DNA from: Sipunculus nudus
Taxonomy: Eukaryota; Annelida; Sipuncula; Golfingiida; Sipunculidae
Length of the DNA stretch: 64,000 nucleotides
Assembly: GCA_026874595.1 (NCBI GenBank)
Contig: CM049322.1
Coordinates: forward strand, 4,635,900 to 4,699,899
Reading direction: 5' to 3'
Positions 1 through 11,202 of this stretch are shown here, in pieces. The translations under genes were made by a program, and so were the position numbers. The notes below the pieces were generated by a model that was not told where the DNA came from, did no database searches, and was given only the letters and a program-made list of their open reading frames with translations. Each line of letters begins with the position of its first letter. Position 1 is the first letter of the stretch.

Positions 1-59
1 CCTGTGCTGCGTCTTGTGTGTTGTCTTCCCTACACACAAATCTTGCAATTCACAACCAC

Positions 60-965
60 TAGCACTCGGCAAGTTCGACATCTGTTCAACGTGGAGTCAC
101 CTAGTATAGACCTCTTGGCGATAACCCATTCCTTTTAGGGCGAAAATGGGCAATGATCTTTCATATTATCATGCCAGTTTCACGCGGGCAAGCGACATTC
201 ACATGCGAATATGGACTGTCACCAAAATCATCGGCATTCGAAATTCGCCTTCGAAATACTGTGATTACCATATGCTCCCTTTGCTCAGCTATTCTGACAC
301 CTTGTTAACGTGAAGTCGCCTCGTATACTTCATCCACATTAGAGTAATGGTGGACCATGTGCATACATATCCGCAAGTTAATGTCAAGTACACAGGCGAC
401 ATTTGCATGAAATAATCGAATATTCGCCGGTGCAGTACTAGGAATACTTTAGGTGCTCGGCCAGTTTGACACTTGGTCAAAGTGGAAACATCTGGTATAA
501 TTCATTCACTTCAGGGTAATGATGGACCAAGACCGTAGATATTCTCATGCTACTTTACGTTGACGGAGTGTCAAAGGCAAGGCGCTAAGAATTACCCGAA
601 TTTCGCTGGTAAAAATGGGTTGTCGCTCATTTGTGTCATATTTGAAATGTTTATGTGACAGTATTTTTTCTGCATGAAAATATGAATGCGAATATCAAAG
701 GTCATGTCCCATCATTTTTTTTAAATATATTGAAAAAAAAGAGCTGACTTAACGTTGACCAGGTGCGGAACGGGTCGAACGGCGATAATCTTACACGCAT
801 GTCGCTGATTTGTTTGATATTTGCATGTAAATGTTGCTTTTGTACGTGAAATTGGTCTTTCTGCATGATACTGTCATGAGAACATTGAACGTTATGTAGG
901 GGTGACTGTCTAGGGGATTATAAGATGTGACTCCACGTTGGCAAGCTTTCGACTGGCCGAGTGCC
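60..965. repeat. Degenerate tandem and inverted repeat
   Basis: Related units start near 65, 284 and 456 (CTCGGCAAGTTCGAC, CAACGTGGAGTC, TAATGGTGGACC-like). GACTCCACGTTGGCAAGC then TTTCGACTGGCCGAGTGC at 929-964 is the inverse complement of the first unit. It could be an old hairpin-type element. Confidence 0.5.
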
Positions 966-2040
966 ACGGTAGCCCGAGGAAAGGGGCAGGCTTATGTGTT
1001 AAGGAAGATAACACACAGGACCCGCGCAGGAGCATAGGCAGGTTCCCCAATGTTTTGTAGTCCGGAGATAAGATTGTTGGATGGCTGTTTTTGAATTAAG
1101 CAGAAAAATATCAGAAGGTGCTGACATGGGTGATATTTGATATGTGTTTGTGGTATGGTGGGTCCATGGGGAGGTACGGCATATGACCAGAAAAAGATGA
1201 AAGAAGCGATCGAGTTTTCAAAGAATACAGTATGTCACTAAGTAAAGTATTTGATATTCGAATATGAATATCGAATATCCCTGATTTGCGTATATAATAT
1301 CTGTCCAACTTCATTCCCGTGTATATAAAAATGTTAATGAAGTTATTTCAAAGGATAACGGAAATAATAAATATCACATAAAAACTTGCTTAAATCATTC
1401 AAATACAAATATTGGATATCACACGAAAAAAGCGACAGTCGATTTTTAATTGCAAAATTCTGGGAAAACTAACGGCGAACGTCGCTCGGCTAAAACTGAT
1501 ATTTTGGCCGGCGCTACAGATCCTCCGGACTATTAAACGATCTGAAATGAGTCATATGCTACACACATAAGCTCCCCCCCCCCCTAGTATAAAAATGGGG
1601 CGCTCGGCCAGTTCGAACCCTGGCTTATGTATATAGGGATCACTCTTTTGAATTATATATACAGACAAAATATTTTTATTCTTGAGTTAATGTGTTCAAA
1701 AGAAGCAATTACTTTTATCGTCCAGGTAGCTTAGTCATATTGACCCATGTAATATTTTATAATAAAAAGTAAAGATCTTCTTTGTTAAATATTTGTTCTC
1801 TACCCCTGTCAGTAGATCCGTTAACCATGCTGATTATTTTAATCTACACATACATCTGGTTATGACATTTGACTATATGTTTGTTGACGCTACGTAAGTT
1901 TACATGTAAATGTTTTTGGGGAATTTGCATTGCAGTTTTTTATTCATTGCATAAATTCAGTGGTCGTTACAAAAACTCCTTCAGACATCATTTTAGCAAT
2001 ACAATTCATGTCACATTTTGACTCATTCTTATGACCATAA
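966..2040. other. Intergenic, no gene seen
   Basis: No supported exon. It holds a C-run (1574-1584) next to GCTCGGCCAGTTCGAACC, which resembles the units at 60-965, and otherwise AT-rich unique-looking sequence. Confidence 0.5.
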
Positions 2041-2042
2041 TA

Positions 2043-2125
2043 CAGTCAAACCTCTATAACATGGGCACCCTTGGGACTGGACCAAAGTGCCCACTTTATA
2101 TAGGTGCCCACTATATAGAGGGAAT
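2043..2125. mobile_element. pogo/Tigger-like terminus (solo end)
   Basis: TACAGTCAAACCTCTATAAC followed by GGGCACCC and GTGCCCACTTTATATAGG / GTGCCCACTATATAGAGG. The start resembles the TIR of Tigger/pogo elements. No facing inverted end was seen within 1 kb. Confidence 0.4.
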
Positions 2126-2372
2126 GGCCAGCACATTAAGTGCTGCCCCCTATTATGATATATTCCTATAATTACCAATGTTTTGAGATTACTAAATTAA
2201 CTTATTTCATCTAACATCTCTCTTTGTTTAATGATACGTTTGTCAGTGACAATTCTTTTCAATTTTTTAGACATTTGTTATAAAATATGTATTTTATTAC
2301 ATAAAAGTATTGACAAAAAAGCACAATAAAAGGAAGCTGTGTACAGATGGTCTTTAAGATAGCTAAACTCAT

Positions 2373-2373
<1 letters not shown>

Positions 2374-2425
<52 letters not shown>
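2374..2425. repeat. (TA)n microsatellite
   Basis: Uninterrupted TA dinucleotides over about 50 bp. Confidence 0.95.
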
Positions 2426-2427
<2 letters not shown>

Positions 2428-3573
2428 TATTTTCTTATATTTTATGAGCACAAAATGGCAAAGCAGCATGCTGTTTTTAGCATTACCATGGGAAGTAATA
2501 ATTCTTGATTATATATTTTTTTTAAATCTTGTAATCTTCTGATAAAAAAACACAGTGAAAAAATTAAAAACAGTACGTCAATAATCTTAATACTATCATC
2601 TAAAGAAAACAGTCTATATCAAGTTGACACGTAAGTAAAACAAAAATATTACTCCAGTCTTTGGAAGTCCTTAAAACATTTGAAATGTGTGATACACTTT
2701 GAATGAATGTACGAGTTAAAATTGTCACAATTCTTATTTCATGGTGAAAAAGTCTGTGATTGTATATTGTTTGGAGCAAAGTGCACGTTGTAGCTTTGCA
2801 TTTGCTTTTAGCACGTTTAGGTTGAACACCATTTTAACAGCATGAATCATTATGTAACAACTATTAAATTAATACTGCCCTGGTCTAGTAGGCATGTACC
2901 TGACTACCTGTGATGAGCCAGTGGGGCATTTAGCTGTGTCACCTCATCACTGAGTAATAATTATGTGGATGAGCAGGGCTTCTTTCTACTTTTGGTAGCC
3001 AAACAAACAAATATTAATTTATTAGCACAGGGCAATATAACCTTGTGTGATATCTGACCTGAGCCGGTGCAAGCATGTTCATCTAATTAGTATGAATCTA
3101 TCCCAGGCTAAGTCTTGAGTCAAACAGATTAAAACCATTATTATGCGATGTTTAATTGTACACGTTTAAATTTGGTTCATATTTTTTATTTTTATTATTA
3201 ATATTTATGAATATTAATAACTATAAATAAATAACGGCACCCTCTCTATCATGTTTATTAGTAAAGTTTGCAGAAGACATTTCGCTCACAGCTGCATCAG
3301 AAATGACGATGACACTCACTGTATCCAATAAATTGATCTTTTTGTGATGCAAAATTTCTTACCTTAAAGGTTGCAAAAGCAAAGGAACTATTTTATATTT
3401 TATAAAGAAGAAGAGTACCCTTTGACATGTTACATGAGAAGGGGGAGGTGTCGGAACTGGTTGAGAAGTATAATTGTTAAGTTTAGTTAATCTCTTTATT
3501 TATGCAGACACAATGCATCAGCTCAAAAACCCAAGCTCGGGATTAAAAACGTATATTTTATTTTATATTTTAC

Positions 3574-3614
3574 TTATATATATATATATATATATGTATA
3601 TATTACAGAGAGAT

Positions 3615-3661
<47 letters not shown>

Positions 3662-3676
3662 AGAGAGTGAGAGAGT
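3574..3676. repeat. (TA)n then (GA)n microsatellite
   Basis: TA tract 3574-3603, then GA tract about 3618-3676 with a few interruptions. Confidence 0.95.
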
Positions 3677-4115
3677 CGAGTTGTTACATATTAAAGAACA
3701 GTTGAAATTAGGTGGGGGCACCCGTTGGATTAACTTGAAATCTTCTCCGGACATTGATTGATAATAAATTGAAGGGACGCTTGGAAACGATGAACACACA
3801 CATTACTCTTTTCAGCACCTTTCCGCCCAGATTTATACTAATGTTGACTCTTGTTCCTTTTCTCGCTCTATTTTCCCACACAGAAGCGCGGCATCATGAC
3901 AATAAACATGCCTCATGGATATGAACTTTACGCTTTGTTCATAGATTTATGCGATTGCACATGACAGAATGGAAAATTGTTTCACTATATTATAATTTGC
4001 GGTTATTGGTAGATAGCCAGCACTCGTTAATTATCACAGATTTAGGTCAATCTCTTTCCTGGTTGTCATTGCGTATATTTATTTCTTGTAAGGCTCGTTA
4101 AGGGCAATTGGCAAA

Positions 4116-4121
<6 letters not shown>

Positions 4122-4183
<62 letters not shown>

Positions 4184-4184
4184 C
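4122..4184. repeat. (TA)n microsatellite
   Basis: About 60 bp of TA with one C interruption. Confidence 0.95.
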
Positions 4185-5755
4185 AATTGTTACGTAAGCA
4201 CATGTTAAGACTCAGTTCTCTTTCTTATATTCTGCACTACGCTTGCACTCAATGATTTGTCTACCTTGTTGGCTGCTATAAGACGTCTGTCATTACCTTA
4301 TGGTGGTTGATATCAGGCCACTGCTTGATGGAGAATTGAATAATGACGAAATAAGGGAAAACGCAGGACAAAGGGTCAGATAACAATAACTATACATAAG
4401 TTCAAATTATTTATGAATAAAATGGAATTATGAATTATGTAACAAAAGTTGTCAACTCCACCTTTCAATGATTTTTTACAGGCCTACATATTTATTTAAA
4501 CAATTTAGGAATTACAAAACCTAAAATTTAGAAATTTTGAATATTGCCACACAAGGTACTCTATTATTGAACAATAAATATATATCCTAAATTGATTGAC
4601 ATATTTCTATTCTGTAAAGTTTTCATATAAAGTTTTTGTCGATATTTTACATTAATTTCATCTTTTATTTAGGTCACAGGCAATCACACGGAGTGGAATA
4701 TAACTAAAAAATTGACACAACATTAATGCTTGGATATAAGCAAAAGGAATAATACTGAAACCTTCATCCAAACCATCAAAAACAGATGCATAAAGCCCTT
4801 ACTTATAAATCAAGTAATTACTTTATTTTTATACTCTTTACACAGCTAACTACTCAGTAACCATTTTATTTTCTGTACCTTTCATAATTCATATCATGGT
4901 CACTGACATCATGCACTTCAGGAAAAACAAAACAGGATCTGAATTCTGCTAGACACTTCATTTGTTGTGCTATTGAGTCCTTTAGGGTATCCGTAGTCCA
5001 TAGTTGCTCTGACCCTAGTACACTGGCCGCATACTCCCAAATGACCAACATGGTACTTATCAAGACTATGGATTACTATTTTGAAATTGTATCATTATGA
5101 AATCATTAAATCAACTCTTAATCTCCATGCATGCAGAGATTACACATTCTTCAATATATCTTTGCAAATGCTGAAAAAATACATATTTATTCATAAAAAA
5201 TAACAAATATTAATGGAAACGACCAGAGTTAGCAAAATGCCAGTAAATACTGCAGGTCAATTGACCGATAAAGCATCAAGTGTTTATTTTATTCTTTGAC
5301 ACATTGAATACTCGTTGTGTTTAATGGTGTATGGCGTGTAACAGCTGTACTTAACAATAATGTGATTAACACAGTCTATTCAGAATAAATATCATATGTG
5401 TTTTAAAGCCTGTGAGGTTTGAAAGAGCACAGAAAATCAGATAAAATAATTATAAAATAAAATTGATTATCGACATCGATTCCTACTGTACAAATTATCC
5501 ATAATTTTAAACTGCATGACCTGATCTTTTTATTTTAACTGTATATTTACTGGTAGTGGATCTGTAAGACTGGATGTTTTAGTACGTGTGTGTAGAATTA
5601 GATTTCAATTTTAAAATTTGAATTGTTAAAAAGCAATTTTTTTCAAGATGTATTTTATTTTCATATTAAATCTACATCACAGCTGTCACTCAGTCAGACG
5701 AAAATTTCAATATCACCAACATCACCACTGTCACTAGAAAACGCAAATTGGATCA

Positions 5756-5890
5756 CTGTTCGTTCATCACAACAACATTATCAATATCAGAACATAACAC
5801 CAACAATATGAATGTAACAACATCATCACAACAGCATCATCCAATCACTACATAACACCAATATCATCATTGTTATTTCATCAAATCAAC
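5756..5890. repeat. ATC/ACA triplet-rich low-complexity tract
   Basis: Imperfect repeats of ATCATCACAACA and CAACATCATC over about 130 bp. Confidence 0.7.
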
Positions 5891-8603
5891 ATCATCACCG
5901 TTGCTTCATTAAATTGCTATCCTCTCTGTGACCTAATACATCATGTCAAGGTCCCCGAAATAGGGTCAGTTGAATTGGTCAATGGAAGATACTTCCTGGT
6001 CACTGAAATCAGCATTGAAGAAACGCGAGGGAGCCATATTGGTGTATACAAATTAGGTATCCTACGTTATTGCATGAAGTAATTATCATTTAACGAAATA
6101 TAGGAAAAAAAAAAAGATATGCAAGCATCAATTACACATCGAAATTGCATACTAGCAGATGATACAGAAACAACTCATATTGAAGAAAGTTGTGTGACCA
6201 TACGTTTTCTAAAATTTATGGCAATGATTTAAAATGATTACAAGAATAGAAACGCGTTACGTCCTTATGTAACGAAACAGGTTTTGATCGTCAATTAATA
6301 TCTTGTTTTAAACAGTCCCTCTCCTTGCAAAGTTTTAAATATATGATTTACATACTGTCATGGATACACAAGTCCTCTGCCAGAACCTCATTAGAATGGT
6401 TGGCGATTTGAACATTAACTTTTTTTTAAATAATAAGGTAAGTGCCCCCTTTTTAATACTGGCTTAACTAAGTGTATGTAATTCTCCATGATACGAGTTT
6501 GGATTCAGACTACGTGACATGTAAGCTTTATACGCGTCCTCTCATTTTTATATCCTGGTGTTATACAGGCCCGGATACTCTTACATCTGGTGTCATAAAG
6601 ACGATAAATCTGCAATAAATATGGCACGAAAATATTTCTTTCTATTTAGGTTGGCATCGTCGCCTGTACTAAAAGGCCGGTAATCATCGTATTTTCTTGC
6701 AAGACCCTACAAACTAAATATCATTTAAATCTTCATAACGTTACTTAAGTGATAGCATAAAATTTGTTTTCATATCTTACCAATGACGTTAATTTTTTAT
6801 ACTTAAAATAAAAAAACTTAAACTACAAAACAAGTAATTCCAAAAATGTGGAAGCAGATTGCAACTTTTCGGTAAGACCATTTAACAACACGTGGACAAA
6901 TCTCCACGCAATTGTTGGGTACTGACCAAACACTTTTTTTCACGTGAAAAATTTAATTTAAAAAAATCTCATATAGAAGTTAACTGTTCACGTGAAAAAA
7001 GCCAATCATTTATTTCAAAATAACAATTAAAAGAAAACACTTCCTGGAAAACTTATTTGAATTGATGGGTATGAAATAAGATGTGTATGTGATTTGTCGT
7101 TCCTCAGAAATATGGATTTAAAATTCATGATTTTCACTCAGATCCCATTTGTAGGGGCATAAACAAGCATGCTTCTGTTTCCTCTAAAATGTGACCCTTA
7201 ACAAGGGCATATTGTGAATGACAACGTGCCGTCTGTATTAAGTATCGTATGGTAAATCGAATGTACTTTAATATTACCCCTTTTGTTTCATATTTGCAAG
7301 TTAACAGTGATTTTTATGCACAATTTTACATGTGACCGCTGAGCTGCACGTGTAACCACCTGTCTGGGCGGAGCTTCAGCACGGTCAGTGACGCGTGCCG
7401 AATTTCTCGGCTATCAGGTGCTATATACGTGGATTGACACACAACCAATTAAATGCAGCGTCAAATCTTCCACTCATCAACCCATAAGTGTATTGAAAGT
7501 AAATGATCTAATGGCATCCCGATTTCCACAACAATACCAATAATTTTAGGATTACAAACGACGATGCCACCCTAATTAGGAAAGCCGGACGACGGTTGAA
7601 GATGACATACGCGATATTTAATTTTTATTGCAAGGGGTGGTTTTCTAGAATACAGATGTTTTATCAATAATCTATTAAATCCTAAATATATAGCCCCGGA
7701 ACTTCCAAACCAGCAGCATACATATGAAATATTATGTGAAGGGTCCTATAACTCTAAGCAAGCTGATAAACATTTGTTAAAAATTAAAACCTAGAAACAA
7801 AGTATCTGTGCTACGAATAAACAAAATCGGTCATGTGCATCCTTTCACCCTGTGCGGAGTTTGGAGCGCAACGTTAACAATGGTTAAAAAGGGACGCTAT
7901 CGCCATTTGTCGACAGGCAAATGAACTGGTCACAAGTACTAACAATTGCTACACCAGATTTCTACTCATTTTCTAAACATTGAAAATTTTACGTCTAAGT
8001 TTTTTGTCCATAAAATAAATTCAGTGTAAACTCAAGTATTGTCTACGCTCAACATCATATGTGTTACCGTAACACCGATCTCAGCCCATATAGCTGGATG
8101 TTTATGGCTGTCCGGATATGTAAACTTGTTATTTTATATGATAAATCTGTAGGGATGGCAGGAGAATACTTGATATTTTACAAAATGATGCTTTTTTTGG
8201 AAGGGACCATAACGTCTGATATTGAATATTTTATTATAATGAATATGTTTGGGGTTTAAAATATGCCTGTAGGAAGGAGGAGACATAATTAAAGCAAAAG
8301 AATGACGAATAAAAAATGATTTGGTCCAAATTTTAACACGGTAAATGTTTAATCATTATATTCTGCACTTTTGATGTTGTTGTATAAGGGATGTCAACTT
8401 AGTTGTTGGTGTATATGAAAAAGACTTTACCAGGCATGATATACAATTATTTTTATTGAGATATTACATATAAATTACCCAAACAGATGGTATATTTCAA
8501 TAATGCTATGATGTTTCATTTTGTTCACGATTGACTTAGAAGAAAAATGACTGGGGAATCTATGCACTGAAAAATAAAAAAAAACACAGATTGATGCAAT
8601 AAA

Positions 8604-8617
8604 TTTATTTATTTATT
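8604..8617 (-). terminator. Poly(A) signal cluster, MS4A-like copy A
   Basis: Three overlapping AATAAA hexamers on the minus strand, 63-76 bp past the exon-5 stop. The counterpart in copy B keeps two of them. Confidence 0.45.
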
Positions 8618-8679
8618 TGTTTCAATAACTTTGAACATATATATGTGGATCATGATTCAACGACCTCTCGTAGCAATAC

Positions 8680-8811
8680 TCAAGCTTCGGGGTCCTGGTC
8701 CGATTCAAGTGACTTCAGATATGTGTAGCTAGCCATTTCACTGCCTGGAGATCGCGTCCCACAGTTAACCTCGCAAAAACATGTCCGCTTCTCAGTACCA
8801 CATCTCAGCAT
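8680..8811 (-). CDS. MS4A-like copy A, probable terminal exon 5 (cytoplasmic tail)
   Basis: 132 nt including the TGA stop, after acceptor TATCTCACAG. It starts in phase 0 with MLRCGTEKRTCFCEVNCG and ends ESDQDPEA. It joins in frame to exon 4 across a 4.2-kb intron. It is chosen as terminal exon because it has an acceptor, a stop, an AATAAA cluster shortly after, and a counterpart in copy B. A transcript is needed to prove the join. Confidence 0.55.
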   Translation of the reverse strand: MLRCGTEKRTCFCEVNCGTRSPGSEMASYTYLKSLESDQDPEA

Positions 8812-11134
8812 CTGTGAGATAAGACCAGCAAATATTTGAAAAGCAAATATGCGAATAGGTAAGTAAATTTGCAAAAAAAAATAAGCTTTACCCAGAAAAT
8901 ATCAATCTGTCATGATATATTTGAAGTGTCCTAGTTGTCGATATTGCTGAATTGAATGTGTTCGGCAACCTCTCTGAAATTAAATTCTAAAATCCTATAA
9001 GATTTTATCTTGACGCTATAAACAAGGAAATAGACAGTTCCTCGAGGCAATAACTGCACACCAAGTAGATTGGAATGAAAGTTTCCATAATTAAAAGAAG
9101 GTAGATATATGCAAACAAATACAATTGTTTACGCATATATGTTGTAGTCTGTATGATCTGGTATTTTATTCAAATTTTCCCTGCTGGCTCTGAGGTAGCG
9201 AATGGACATTTGCCAAGCTTTGTTAGCTTTACACCAGCAGTGTTTGATTTAGAATACCTTTCCCTGTGAATATCCAGTCCAAATAGGATTGTCAAGATAA
9301 GGAATTCTAAAAGTCTTTTTTTTTATGTGAACATGTCTATAAATATCTATTATGAGTTGGTTCAGTCAATGTCGGGGAAAATGCCATTTAAGAAGAGAGC
9401 ACGATGACCCACAGCATCATTAAATTCAGCCATTACTATTCAGTTAGGATCTCTGAATCATATTTTTTTTAGATGCATGTGACCCATTCAAATGAGTCCA
9501 TGTGTTAACAAACAGCAAATAATTATAGTGTTGCAAAGACGAATCCCCTATTTGAAATGATGCATTGAGAGTCTCCTTGAAGTACCCATTGCGCTCTGCA
9601 CATTTTCGAAAGATATAGCAACGGTTCACTAACTTTAAAGGACGACCGAATCTTGTAAATTGCATACACCTTAAAATAATGATAGGAGAAGCCGTAATCT
9701 GCTGCGAAAGCAAGTTAAACTTAAGATAACTCGTCCCTCACAGCAAACTAATAAGCAGTCTATACAACAATTTGCTAGAAAAAACAAGATAATGTTTTTT
9801 ACAAAGTACAAACGTTATCTAATCCGTTTTCTGAGACAATTTATTTTAAATGTATAGCATGGTACTTTGAGAGAGAGAGAGAGAGAAAATGTTTTATTCG
9901 ACATAAAAGTAAATTATCCATACAAAATATATTCTATATGTCAATATTTTGTTTTCATTGTCTCACTCTATTGGAGACTGTTGTTACAAATTAGTCTACT
10001 GACACAATATCCACCTGTGCGTGACACAAAGAGAGAGAGAAATTGTACATAAATATGGAGGTTAAATGATTATACATTTCTTAATTTTTGATACTATGTG
10101 TTTTAATGAGGAAAATTGTGAACACCTGGACAGATTTACAACTTGTATTACTGAAATTAGTTTGTTCTTGAAAAAGAAATTAAAAAGAAAATTTGTTTTG
10201 GCTTTAACTTATTTTTGTTACAGATGTAACAGTTTATCTAGAGGCATTTGTCTTTATATGGATTTGTAAAATGTTGTTTGATGTTGCAAATCAAACCTTG
10301 AAAACTATGAGTGAAGATTTTGTCAACAACAATTTGGTCGGTTTCATTTATGGCTTTTGATCTTATGTTTCTCAGACAGCTGTGTACTGTTTTAGTTCTG
10401 GTTTTATTTGTAATAAGTGTATCTTTATGTCTTGTGTCTTATTAATGTTTCATAATCCTTGTTGAAAAATTAATGTTTGTAAATATTTTGGAAGCGCATC
10501 AAGGCAGTGAATAGAGTAAAATTTTAATATATTTAGTCTGAAGATGTCATTTATTTTCAGAATTTTTTATGATTTATAAATATGTTTAGTGTGGGCATTG
10601 TATTTACTATCTGTCGTAATTCTTATGTTTTTTTTTTGGGGGGGGGGGATTTCTCTTATCTATTAATATCAAAGCCCCATATCAGAATTCCATAATTTAA
10701 TTGTGACATAATATGAGTATCATATATAATTTTAAGTATATGAATAGGTAGGTAATTTTTTTTTTAATTTATTGAGGATTCCAATATATTTTGAGAATTT
10801 GGTTGCAACTTTGTTTGTGTGATTGCTATTTCATATGTTCGTTCAGTGTAAGTTCAGTGAAACCTGCAACTTTGTATAAAGGTATATTATTTATTTTTAG
10901 TTCAGGGCTTCCTTCTTGTATGCTCCCATTCTGAGAGTGAACATCATGAATTAATTTTTGTTACATTACATGAGAGTTTTTTTGCAGTTAACTAGTTAAG
11001 CTCTTAATTTTATTCATTGTTGATGATGTTTTGGGCTTTTTGTTAATTGTAATTTGCTAAGGGGTTGAATATATTATGTTGTGTCATCTGCATAGAGAAT
11101 AAAGTTATAAAAGCTAATGCAATGATGAATGTCA

Positions 11135-11202
<68 letters not shown>

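Larger units (their letters stand above)
2430..7284. other. AT-rich intergenic stretch
   Basis: No convincing gene. Microsatellites lie at 3574-3676 and 4122-4184, and a triplet-rich ATC/ACA region at 5756-5890. Short open frames inside look like chance. Confidence 0.5.

Noticed and set aside
1600-1616. tRNA-like B box (AGTTCGAACCC)
   Set aside because: No A box or cloverleaf could be drawn around it.
2278-2469. Frames encoding runs of Ile-Tyr, also at 16323-16595, 25259-25576, 29411-29638 and 49350-49655
   Set aside because: They are translations of TA microsatellites, with no other support.
3474-3799. Frames with Arg-Glu or Ser-Leu runs, also at 59406-59597
   Set aside because: They are translations of GA/CT microsatellites.
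10066-10269. Conserved plus-strand frame in both duplication copies (also 19532-19735)
   Set aside because: It is antisense to the degenerate LINE tail, and its conservation is explained by the recent duplication.
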